From an uncultured Hungatella sp. (GTDB lineage Bacteria > Bacillota > Clostridia > Lachnospirales > Lachnospiraceae): a stretch of 64,000 nucleotides of DNA. Where the stretch lies: assembly GCA_910579515.1 (NCBI GenBank), contig CAJTUV010000011.1, positions 1-64,000 of the forward strand, written 5' to 3'. Position numbers and translations under genes: made by a program. Shown here piece by piece: positions 8,081 through 16,109 of the stretch. The notes beneath the pieces are model-generated. The model saw only the letters and a list, made by a program, of their open reading frames with translations. It did not search any database and was not told where the DNA came from. The first letter of the stretch is position 1; every line of letters begins with the position of its first letter.

Positions 8081-9400
8081 TTATAGTTTCTGTAACTTAA
8101 GCTGTCGAAGACTGTCCAGAAACAGGCAAACTGCCAGATCCAGATTTTCTCCTGCTGGAATTCCTCCAAGCTCCGGTATCATATGTCTTGCTATCACCTG
8201 TCCCCTGTTGACATCAAAGATTGCCACAGCAAAATGATTCTCCAGGTTAAAGGCCTGACAAACCGCAGTCCATTCCATTTTTCCTTCCTGCCCCTCAAAG
8301 GCCACAGACTCCAAATTCAGAATAAACCGTTCCTGATCAAGGGGCCCTGCCGGAGCATAGAAAAATCTTATGGTCTCACCTTCTATGTCCGCCTGAAGCC
8401 CCGGAAATCTTTCTGCCTTTTCAGGCATTCTGGAAACCTCCATTCCCAAATCCCTTAAAAGAGCCTCCAGACCGTTAAGTCTGGGCATAAGATTCCTCCA
8501 GGCAAATGACTCATATCCCACCTGCTCTTTGTCCTCTATCCATGTACTGATTCTTATGGTTTGTATTTCTATTTTATCCTCATGTCCTCTGCACAGATGC
8601 TCTGCCAGCCGTTTTCCTCCATCTGTGGCAGCAGAAAAGCAGAATATTTGGTCCCCATAGCGCTCCAGTACAGCGCCTAACGTTTTCTGCAAAAGAGAAG
8701 TCATCGCCCGAACTGCCCTCTTTTCGCAGTAGAGTGCAGCCAGATACACCGAAGCATCCTCCAGACGGCTGCAAAGCGCAAATGCCTGTACATGTCCCTT
8801 GTCCACTGAGGCAAAGCTTTCCCCTTCAAGAAGTATCCCACCGGCATTTTGTGGAGACAGCTCCTGAGGCAAATCCTTCCCAAACCGATGCAGCCAAAGC
8901 AGCTTTTGTTCCGGAGTCATCTCCTTTAATGAAAGCTCCTCTCCGTCTGGTACAAAAACCGGCTTCTCAAGGAGCTCCGAATCCTTTAAATGGCAGGCAG
9001 GTACATAATAAATCCGATTTGTCTCTGCCTCTGTAAAAAAACCACTGCGAAGAAGGAGCAGCTCCAGTTCCCGCATTTTGGGATAAGGATACTCAATAAA
9101 CAGCCTCCCTTCTCTTTTCTTTCGTCGTATCAGCGCATTCTTCACCTCTCCAAGCAGATCGCTTCCAATTCCTTTTCTTCGCTGCTTTGGCTCTACATAG
9201 ACCCATAAAATCCTGATATTCTCGTCCTCCACACATGCGACAACCGCTCCGCAGCCCTCTCCTTGTCCGTCTACAGCTCCTATGGCGCTCATCCCTCTTT
9301 GAAACAAATGCTTTTTATATGTATCCGGAATGCAATGAGAAAACATCTTCTGATTTTCCACGGTTATTTTAACCAATCTCCATTCTCTACTTTCTGCCAT
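8081..9400 (-). CDS. GNAT acetyltransferase fused to CesT/YbjN-like domain
   Basis: This 439-aa protein begins with a GNAT domain; the acetyl-CoA loop pattern VEPKQRRKGIGSDLL lies around residue 73. A degenerate second GNAT-like half follows (to about 290). The last 130 residues resemble the neighbouring 148-aa protein at 11710-12156: LMPRLNGLEALLRDLG against VMPRLSLLSQVLEELD, then a shared CQxFN motif and a closing strand-helix pattern. It flanks the calpain-like gene on one side while the stand-alone version flanks it on the other. The acetylation target is unknown; modifying or escorting an effector is an inference from position. Confidence 0.75.
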   Translation of the reverse strand: MAESREWRLVKITVENQKMFSHCIPDTYKKHLFQRGMSAIGAVDGQGEGCGAVVACVEDENIRILWVYVEPKQRRKGIGSDLLGEVKNALIRRKKREGRLFIEYPYPKMRELELLLLRSGFFTEAETNRIYYVPACHLKDSELLEKPVFVPDGEELSLKEMTPEQKLLWLHRFGKDLPQELSPQNAGGILLEGESFASVDKGHVQAFALCSRLEDASVYLAALYCEKRAVRAMTSLLQKTLGAVLERYGDQIFCFSAATDGGKRLAEHLCRGHEDKIEIQTIRISTWIEDKEQVGYESFAWRNLMPRLNGLEALLRDLGMEVSRMPEKAERFPGLQADIEGETIRFFYAPAGPLDQERFILNLESVAFEGQEGKMEWTAVCQAFNLENHFAVAIFDVNRGQVIARHMIPELGGIPAGENLDLAVCLFLDSLRQLKLQKL

Positions 9401-9412
9401 ATGCCTATCCCC

Positions 9413-11707
9413 TTATATACTTGCGCCTAAAGCCTTAAAATTAATCAGAAAATCATTTAATTCCATCAAAAAAATTCCATGGTTTCCTAAGTTCTCCTGT
9501 TCCTTCACAATCTGTCCCTCCTTTTGGCGATAGGTCCTGATTGTCCCAGCCCACGGATTTCTAAGCTTTACATACCGATAATCTCCCACCTGTTTTACAC
9601 CCATAACTGTATATGCATGCTTTAACGCCAGTCCAGCTTCCATTTCCTCATCATTAAGTCCTTTCTCCTTTTCGTTAGACTCTCTCTTTTGCGTATAAGC
9701 AGTTATGCTTTTCCCCAACAGACTTGCTTCCTCAATCTTCTGATAACTTTCCAAAGCCTTTGAGCCATATTGACCGCTGAACATCTTTGGCAGAAAAAAC
9801 CTGTCTCCATGGTTATGATAGAATTCTTTGATAATGTTATAATACTTCTCCTCATATGCCAGAAGCCTTCCTACTTCGCTCAGGGCCGCTTCTCCTTCTT
9901 CTGCTTTCCATCCATTTTGCTCCATTTGTCTCAACCGCTCCGCTTTATTCATATCCTCCTGAAGCTGCTCAAACCTCTGTATTCTCTGTGTCTGGACTTG
10001 AAGCCTGTGCCGTTCCACACTTCGTTCATGATCCAGTTGCTTACGCTCCTCTTCTGTCTTGGCTTCCTTTATTTTCTCCTCTAGTTCTTTAATTTTTGTC
10101 ATTCTTGCCAGCGCATCTGCTTTATCTACGTCATACTCCTCTTTTTGTTTCTGAAAATCCTTCGGTTTATTCGCTACCTGTATTCTCTTTTCCAATGCCT
10201 CCAATTCCCTTTTACGATAGGTTTCATAGCTAAAATCCTGAAAAAATTTCCGAACATCCTCCACAGTTTCCAAGGCGCCCTTCTCTTTTCCGGCAAGGCT
10301 GGTAAAAGAACAGTATGCCTTTTTAATAAGGTCCTTTTGGGCGACATCCTCCAGTCCCATAGCCATCATGGTTCCATCTATTTCATCTTGCTTCCCTGAA
10401 GCCTCTGTCTTCAATGTCTTCAAGAAATTATCAGCCATATCCTTCGATAAACTTATTGATTGTTTCTCTAATTTGTCACCATATCCCACTGTGTGAGTCT
10501 CTATTTTCCGTCCAAGAATACGCTGCATAAAGATCTCTGGGGAACCACCTTCAATAGCGTTGTAATCATCTGTGGCAGCTTTCTCTTTATGCAGCCCTGA
10601 AACCGTATATGCCTGTTCTATCATCTGCACCCACAAAGTCCCCTTGGCAAAAGGTTCTCTCTCTCCACCATATTTACTGGGAACAGCCTTGTTAATCTTG
10701 ATATAATGAGGAACCGGTGTCCATCTCTCTCCCTCCTCCTGCCAGTCATACAGCCTGACCGTAACAGTACCATCTCCATTGTCTTTCATACAGTCCTTAA
10801 CCCACTGAGGCCTTTTGTCCACAACCGCTGCCAGCGCTGCCAAAAGATAGCAATCTCCCAGTCTTCCCTGGACAATATCATTGACCGAAGGCTCATGGGG
10901 AAATAGGGGTTCATCTGGAGGAACCTTTTTCATGGAAAGCCTCTTGCCCTTCATCTTCAGCTTTACCGCCCTGCCATCATGCAGCCTGCTTCCCAGTTCT
11001 TCTTCTCTGGGAACCTGAAGATAACCGCCTGTATCCAGAGCAAAATATTCTTTATAGAAAATCAGGCTTTCCAGCTCCTCCTTGGAAGCCTCTGAATTGG
11101 CCTTGCTCAGCGCCTCAGCTCTCTTTTCAATTCTCCTCATAATGTCAGTTAAAAGCCGGCGTTCCTTCTGAAGAAGCCCTTGGCCGCTTTCAAATACCAT
11201 GTCTCCTGTCACATTAATCTGGACATATTCTCTGATGGAGTCTAATATCTTCTTAAATGCCTCCCCTCGATCTTTCTTTTCATCCAGCGCTACAGAATCC
11301 AGAAGATTCCTTTTAATTGCCACTCTCTGAATATCTGAATGGGTATTGGTGCGCTCCTCTTCCTTTAACTCTCCCAGCCGTATTCCTTCCTCTGTTCCCT
11401 CCTGTGTTCCTGTCTGTACCTTATTTTTCCCATATACCTCATATTCCTGCTCCACCCGGTTTTGTACCCCATTGTCAGAAAATCTCTCCCTGGATTTTGA
11501 GAACGTCTTTCTCCACTTCCGTGCCGGAGCTTCCATCACAGGAAGAGGCGGTCCTCCTGCCGAAGCAGATGATGCGACCCTCTGAGCCCCTGTCATCTCC
11601 CTGTCAAAAAAAGCGTCCTTCCGGATCTCCTGTTCTCTTTGTCCAGTAACCTGAATGCTCTTTTGCTTTTCACGTTCTGCTGTCTTCTCTGCAAATCCAA
11701 ATCCCAT
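9413..11707 (-). CDS. Calpain-like (C2 family) cysteine protease, candidate effector
   Basis: This 764-aa protein carries a full calpain triad: Q280 and C286 in QGRLGDCYLLAAL, H697 in ALKHAYTV, and N717 in LRNPWAG. The two halves of the protease core are separated by a roughly 240-residue insertion rich in Lys/Glu coiled coil (about 495-600), which is unusual. The first 260 residues are charged and low-complexity, as in loaded cargo proteins. There is no signal peptide or TM segment. GGAGGGATAGGC precedes the ATG. It sits directly between two genes sharing a chaperone-like domain and next to an AAA+ ATPase. These points suggest it is a toxin delivered by the injection system. An intracellular maturation protease is the alternative. 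Confidence 0.85.
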   Translation of the reverse strand: MGFGFAEKTAEREKQKSIQVTGQREQEIRKDAFFDREMTGAQRVASSASAGGPPLPVMEAPARKWRKTFSKSRERFSDNGVQNRVEQEYEVYGKNKVQTGTQEGTEEGIRLGELKEEERTNTHSDIQRVAIKRNLLDSVALDEKKDRGEAFKKILDSIREYVQINVTGDMVFESGQGLLQKERRLLTDIMRRIEKRAEALSKANSEASKEELESLIFYKEYFALDTGGYLQVPREEELGSRLHDGRAVKLKMKGKRLSMKKVPPDEPLFPHEPSVNDIVQGRLGDCYLLAALAAVVDKRPQWVKDCMKDNGDGTVTVRLYDWQEEGERWTPVPHYIKINKAVPSKYGGEREPFAKGTLWVQMIEQAYTVSGLHKEKAATDDYNAIEGGSPEIFMQRILGRKIETHTVGYGDKLEKQSISLSKDMADNFLKTLKTEASGKQDEIDGTMMAMGLEDVAQKDLIKKAYCSFTSLAGKEKGALETVEDVRKFFQDFSYETYRKRELEALEKRIQVANKPKDFQKQKEEYDVDKADALARMTKIKELEEKIKEAKTEEERKQLDHERSVERHRLQVQTQRIQRFEQLQEDMNKAERLRQMEQNGWKAEEGEAALSEVGRLLAYEEKYYNIIKEFYHNHGDRFFLPKMFSGQYGSKALESYQKIEEASLLGKSITAYTQKRESNEKEKGLNDEEMEAGLALKHAYTVMGVKQVGDYRYVKLRNPWAGTIRTYRQKEGQIVKEQENLGNHGIFLMELNDFLINFKALGASI

Positions 11708-11709
11708 GC

Positions 11710-12156
11710 CTATCCCTCCGCCTCTGTCCTTCTCAGGCTTTCCTCAAACATCCCAAGGCTTTCTGAAAATAACTCCAACACGAACTTAAAATAAGCTTCC
11801 TCTGTTTCCAAGTCCGGCTCCAATACTATGGACCGGAAAATTATCTGGTTTTTAATGGGCTCCCAAACTGCTGTCCCAAACAGGCTTTTCTGATTAAATC
11901 TCTGGCACATTAGCTCCATATTCCCCACCCCTGTCTCAGGGAGCTCTATCTCACACCTCATAACCATCAAGGCCTTATGGCCTTCTGTCATCTCAGCTTG
12001 TATGCGAACCTTCCTTTCCTCCAAAACCGCAAGAATCTCCGGCTCCCTTTCCAGTGAGACGATCAGCTCATTCTCTATGTCTAATTCCTCCAGAACTTGT
12101 GAAAGCAGGCTGAGCCTGGGCATCACTTCTTCTAAATTATACCTGTTTTTTTCCAT
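11710..12156 (-). CDS. Small CesT/YbjN-like protein, putative effector chaperone
   Basis: This acidic 148-aa protein has the alternating helix-strand pattern of YbjN/type III chaperone-like folds: an opening helix (VMPRLSLLSQVLEELD), central strands, the motif MELMCQRFNQ, then strands and a long closing helix (EEAYFKFVLELFSESLGMFEESL). The same layout closes the GNAT protein at 8081-9400. Its start lies 2 nt past the AAA+ gene stop, and its own stop is 2 nt before the calpain-like gene, so it would be made just ahead of that protein. A cargo chaperone is the favoured role. No direct homologue was recognised by name. Confidence 0.6.
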   Translation of the reverse strand: MEKNRYNLEEVMPRLSLLSQVLEELDIENELIVSLEREPEILAVLEERKVRIQAEMTEGHKALMVMRCEIELPETGVGNMELMCQRFNQKSLFGTAVWEPIKNQIIFRSIVLEPDLETEEAYFKFVLELFSESLGMFEESLRRTEAEG

Positions 12157-12158
12157 TC

Positions 12159-14336
12159 TTATGTCCTCATATAAAGCTCTCCATAAAGCTCATTGCCAAT
12201 TCCCATACGCCCCGTTCTCCGATACTCAAAGTCTATAGCCTCAATAATATCCTGATTCGTGATCTTTTTGTGTCCTGCCGCCGCCTTATAAGCCGCTGCC
12301 AGGGCCGCAGACTTAATATTGCTCCCTGTCAGCTCCGCCTTCTTGGCATAAATAGAAAAGTCAACATTTTCCTCCAAAGGCGCTTCTTTTGGGAATACCT
12401 TCTGCCACAGACGAAGCCTGGTTGCCTCATCCGGCTGCTCCACCGGAATCATAAAGGTCATACGCCGTTTAAAAGCATTGTCAAAATTCTGCATCACATT
12501 GGTAGCCAAAATCGACACTCCAGAGTACTCCTCGATCTTTTGAAGCAAATAGGCGGTCTCTGCATTGGCGTATTTGTCATTGGAATTTCCCACCTCGGTC
12601 CGCTTGGCAAACAAGGCGTCTGCCTCATCAAAAAACAGCACCGCATTGGAAAATCTGGCCGCTTCAAACACAGCTCCTAAGTTCTTCTCCGTCTCCCCAA
12701 TGTATTTGCTTCCAATCTGGGACAAATCGATGCGGTAGATATCCAGCCCCAGCTCCCTTGCCAAAACCTGAGCCGCCATTGTCTTTCCCGTTCCCGGCGG
12801 GCCGTAAAATACAATGGACGTTCCGTTTCCATAAGGCAGCTTTTTTCCAAACCCAAAATCATCATTTACCACACTGCGGTATCGGATTCGGTCACAGGCA
12901 GCTTCCAGAAGCTTTTTCCCGTTGTCGGGAAGTTCTAAATCTTCCCAGGTAAACGCACTTTCCAGTCGGGTGGCATACTCTCCAAACTCTGCAGAACACT
13001 TCATCCGAATCTGTCTTTCTAAAAGAGCTTTGGATACCCAAAATCCCTCTTCATCCAGTTCGCCGTCTAAAAGGGCGCATGCCAAAACCTGACTGATTCT
13101 TCCAGGCGTCATCTGATATCTGGACACTAACTGATCAATGTCAATATCTTCTTTCAGCCGAATCTCATATCGCTCTGCAAAATACTGCCAAAATCGTTTC
13201 TGCTTTGCCGTACTTGGAAACTCCAGACAGATAGTATACCAGCTTCCTTGTACAGATAAGTTTTTCGGCTTCTGCCACCTAGAGCCTATAAAAAACAACT
13301 TTACATAATCCTGAAGAAACGTCACGATTCTCTGAACTTTTGGAAGCTCTCCTGCCTCAAAGGGCGTTTCCTCCAGATAAATCAAACTTTTCTCATATAC
13401 ACATTTTAATACCAGATCCTTTAATACAGCCCCCATCTCTTCCTTTTGAGCAAGAAGTCCCGGCATGTCAACACACAGAACATCCATCTCGGCCACAGAC
13501 CCCAGAGACTCCATCAAAAATTTTTTCCCTACGCCTTCCATCGCGCAAAGATGAATGACCCCGCCTTCTTTTGTCCCTGACATTGTGGAAAACACCCGCA
13601 AAAGCTCCTCAAAAGATTCCTGGTTTGACAAAAGCTCTTCCATTTCCGGCTGATACTCCATCACCCTGACAAATCTTGACAAGCCCCCGATCTGCACAGG
13701 CTCCCCTGCCAAAATCTGAACCACGCGCCGATTTAAGGACAGCGGCCTGGATAGACGGGACATATTGGAAGCCTCTGTCTTAGACTCCAGAAGAAACCGA
13801 TAGAAAAAACTGTCCTCATTCCAGAGCTGGCTCTCATAGGAGCCCTCTTCCAGAAATAAAGCGCACAAATCCAATACCAGGCCCAAGGTGGGTTTGGCTG
13901 TAGCCGCCTGCTCCTCTTGAAGAACCCCAAAAACCCGCTCATACTTTCTGTTTAAGTCCACCGCAGCAGCCATAAGAAATGCCAGAATCTCTCCATAAGA
14001 CATTGTGCCCCCTGTCAGGAAAGCAGCAAAGGGTCCGTCCTTCTCTTTCGCAAGAAGAAGCTCAAACACCTGGAAAAACCGCTCCTTCCCCTGAAATATT
14101 GTTTTCTCGTGAGGTTCCAGAGCCTTCATCAGCTCTTCATCGTTTAACATCCCTCCAACCCTCTGGAAAGACTCCTCACAGCCCTGCTCCTTTAAAAACA
14201 GAGCTGTGACGCAAAGCATATCCAAAAATCTCTGCCAGTACTGCCATTCTTCCATTCTATCAGCAAAGGGTACTTTCGAACATTCTCCAAAATAGGCCTT
14301 TACAATTCCATCCATATTCCAGTCTGATTTTACCAT
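12159..14336 (-). CDS. AAA+ ATPase of the CIS locus (Afp15/Pvc15-like), copy 1
   Basis: This 725-aa protein has a C-terminal AAA+ module of the type found in nearly all eCIS loci: Walker A GPPGTGKT (512-519), Walker B VLFFDEAD (566-573), a sensor-1 ATNV region and an arginine-finger region FKRRM. An N-terminal AAA-like segment (about 250-440) keeps only a degenerate loop (EGVGKKF near 267). A helical N-terminal domain precedes it. The Afp15 family is needed for particle assembly or cargo loading. It is paralogous to the protein at 19342-21633. It starts 8 nt past the 579-aa gene and is followed by the chaperone and calpain-like genes. Confidence 0.9.
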   Translation of the reverse strand: MVKSDWNMDGIVKAYFGECSKVPFADRMEEWQYWQRFLDMLCVTALFLKEQGCEESFQRVGGMLNDEELMKALEPHEKTIFQGKERFFQVFELLLAKEKDGPFAAFLTGGTMSYGEILAFLMAAAVDLNRKYERVFGVLQEEQAATAKPTLGLVLDLCALFLEEGSYESQLWNEDSFFYRFLLESKTEASNMSRLSRPLSLNRRVVQILAGEPVQIGGLSRFVRVMEYQPEMEELLSNQESFEELLRVFSTMSGTKEGGVIHLCAMEGVGKKFLMESLGSVAEMDVLCVDMPGLLAQKEEMGAVLKDLVLKCVYEKSLIYLEETPFEAGELPKVQRIVTFLQDYVKLFFIGSRWQKPKNLSVQGSWYTICLEFPSTAKQKRFWQYFAERYEIRLKEDIDIDQLVSRYQMTPGRISQVLACALLDGELDEEGFWVSKALLERQIRMKCSAEFGEYATRLESAFTWEDLELPDNGKKLLEAACDRIRYRSVVNDDFGFGKKLPYGNGTSIVFYGPPGTGKTMAAQVLARELGLDIYRIDLSQIGSKYIGETEKNLGAVFEAARFSNAVLFFDEADALFAKRTEVGNSNDKYANAETAYLLQKIEEYSGVSILATNVMQNFDNAFKRRMTFMIPVEQPDEATRLRLWQKVFPKEAPLEENVDFSIYAKKAELTGSNIKSAALAAAYKAAAGHKKITNQDIIEAIDFEYRRTGRMGIGNELYGELYMRT

Positions 14337-14344
14337 ATCATTTC

Positions 14345-16084
14345 CTATCTGTTAAACGGCTCATCCCATTTTACCTTTAAGTGCATTGTATCTGACTTAT
14401 CCAGAATGTCGCTGGCTCCCTGGTTATAGGGAATCCCTGCCAGCCAGCGACTGGTCTGCATTTTATATTGAGAAAAGGAGTCCATTCCCCCCTGATGGTC
14501 CATAAAGAAGTTTTTTGTCATTCCCTCCACCATTGTAGCAAATTGAAAATAATTCAAAGATTTTTCCATTTCTACATCCGATGGGTCGCTGGGATCAAAC
14601 ATACCCGGAATCTTCTTGATATACGTCAGAAAGCATCCCAGTCCCTGCATATTGGTAAAATCATTCTGAAACTCCGGCGCATGGGCTACAAACTCTTCAT
14701 AGGACAGAAGCAGAAATCCGTTTCCGTATTTTCGATTCAGGTAATCCATCTGCCTTTTTAAAGCGCCCTTAAACTGCCTTACTCCCTCCAGATTCGCCTG
14801 TTTGCACTCTTCAATCTCCTCAGGAGTGGGATTTTCCTTATTCACAGGCTCTTTTGCAAGATTCTCCACCATGGTTCTGACCTCCTCAGGAGCCATAGCC
14901 TGAACAGCCTTCCATCTGGGAAGATTGGAAAGATAGCGCACAAAACTTTCCGACATCGCCACATCCAGACCTGTCACCCGATAGTGAGCCCCTGTGAGCC
15001 GCTTATTAATGGGATCTTCTGAATGGTTATGCTGGCGGAAATAAGCAGCGTGAGGGGAATCCTCAATAGCCGAATTATTCTTCCCATATTCCTGATAAAT
15101 GTTTACAGTCCTATATGCCGCCCGTGCTCTTTCGGCATAACGGAGATCCTCCTGTGTATACTCTTCATCATGGGTATTGACCCATCTTATTGTCTTTGAC
15201 GTCGCTTCCATTGCGGCTGTGCTTCTGAGCGCTTCCGCCTGCCACAAAAGCATGGCAAGATTCTTCTGTTCTAAAGAGTCCTTCCTGTTAAAGCGGTGAG
15301 AAATCTCCGAATTATAATGGGTTCTGTAGTAGGGATTGGTGATCACCTTTCTCTGCGCCCGATAATAGCAGGCAATTCCTTTTCCCTTCTCCATCTTTTC
15401 CGCTAAAAGCCTCTTTTCCTCATCTGTCAGGCCATCGGCGATCCCCTCATGATCCTGTGTCAACCGATACCATGCATCCACCTTTCTGGTAATATCCTCC
15501 AGCTTGTAGCTTTCTCCGGCAAAGGTCGCGTCATTACGAAGATCAAGATTGAAATCCAGAGCCATAATTTGTTCAAAACAGGCTCTTCCCAGCCTGTGCA
15601 AAGACTCCTCCTGCCCGTCCAGACCATGAATCAGCCTCTCGTTCATCTCCTGATTCTCTGTGAGGAAGCAGGCCACATCGTCACCGCCTTTTCCTGTCAG
15701 AATCGTATCGTCATGTTCCATGGCAAGTTCAAGCCTTCTCCTCTTCATCTGGACTTCCCATGCCTCAGCCGCCGCTTCCACCTGTCTGGCGTTTTCCTTT
15801 TTGTTGTACAAAACCGTGCCTCTGGTCCGGGCCTCTTTCCTTCTTTTGATTGCGCATTTGATGCTGGTGGAATTATCTGCAAACGTATGCTTCTTGATAG
15901 TTTCCTGAGGAATCTGTATCCCGATTCTGTTTAATACTCTACCTGTCTGCAGTTCAGTCTGGACTGTTTGCTGCTGCATGGTTTCCAAAGGAGCCTCATT
16001 CAGATTTACAGCCGTCTTGTTCTCCTCATGCCTTATCTGCTCGTTCAAAAGCTGTGTCTGCTTTACCTCTAATGTCTTACACAT
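14345..16084 (-). CDS. Unknown 579-aa protein, candidate effector
   Basis: The family was not recognised. The start at 16084 is chosen because GAGGAGGG lies 9 nt upstream; a longer frame to 16201 would run into the preceding gene. The first 100 residues are Gln/Asn/Lys-rich and disordered-looking, including a basic patch (IKRRKEARTRGT), then a mainly alpha-helical body with many Tyr, Asn and Met. No signal peptide, TM segment or catalytic motif is evident. It lies between the ADP-ribosyltransferase gene and AAA+ copy 1, where cargo genes of injection systems usually sit. Cargo is the leading guess; an immunity or scaffold protein is possible. Confidence 0.7.
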   Translation of the reverse strand: MCKTLEVKQTQLLNEQIRHEENKTAVNLNEAPLETMQQQTVQTELQTGRVLNRIGIQIPQETIKKHTFADNSTSIKCAIKRRKEARTRGTVLYNKKENARQVEAAAEAWEVQMKRRRLELAMEHDDTILTGKGGDDVACFLTENQEMNERLIHGLDGQEESLHRLGRACFEQIMALDFNLDLRNDATFAGESYKLEDITRKVDAWYRLTQDHEGIADGLTDEEKRLLAEKMEKGKGIACYYRAQRKVITNPYYRTHYNSEISHRFNRKDSLEQKNLAMLLWQAEALRSTAAMEATSKTIRWVNTHDEEYTQEDLRYAERARAAYRTVNIYQEYGKNNSAIEDSPHAAYFRQHNHSEDPINKRLTGAHYRVTGLDVAMSESFVRYLSNLPRWKAVQAMAPEEVRTMVENLAKEPVNKENPTPEEIEECKQANLEGVRQFKGALKRQMDYLNRKYGNGFLLLSYEEFVAHAPEFQNDFTNMQGLGCFLTYIKKIPGMFDPSDPSDVEMEKSLNYFQFATMVEGMTKNFFMDHQGGMDSFSQYKMQTSRWLAGIPYNQGASDILDKSDTMHLKVKWDEPFNR

Positions 16085-16109
16085 ATGTTCGTTTCCCTCC
16101 TCTTGTCTA

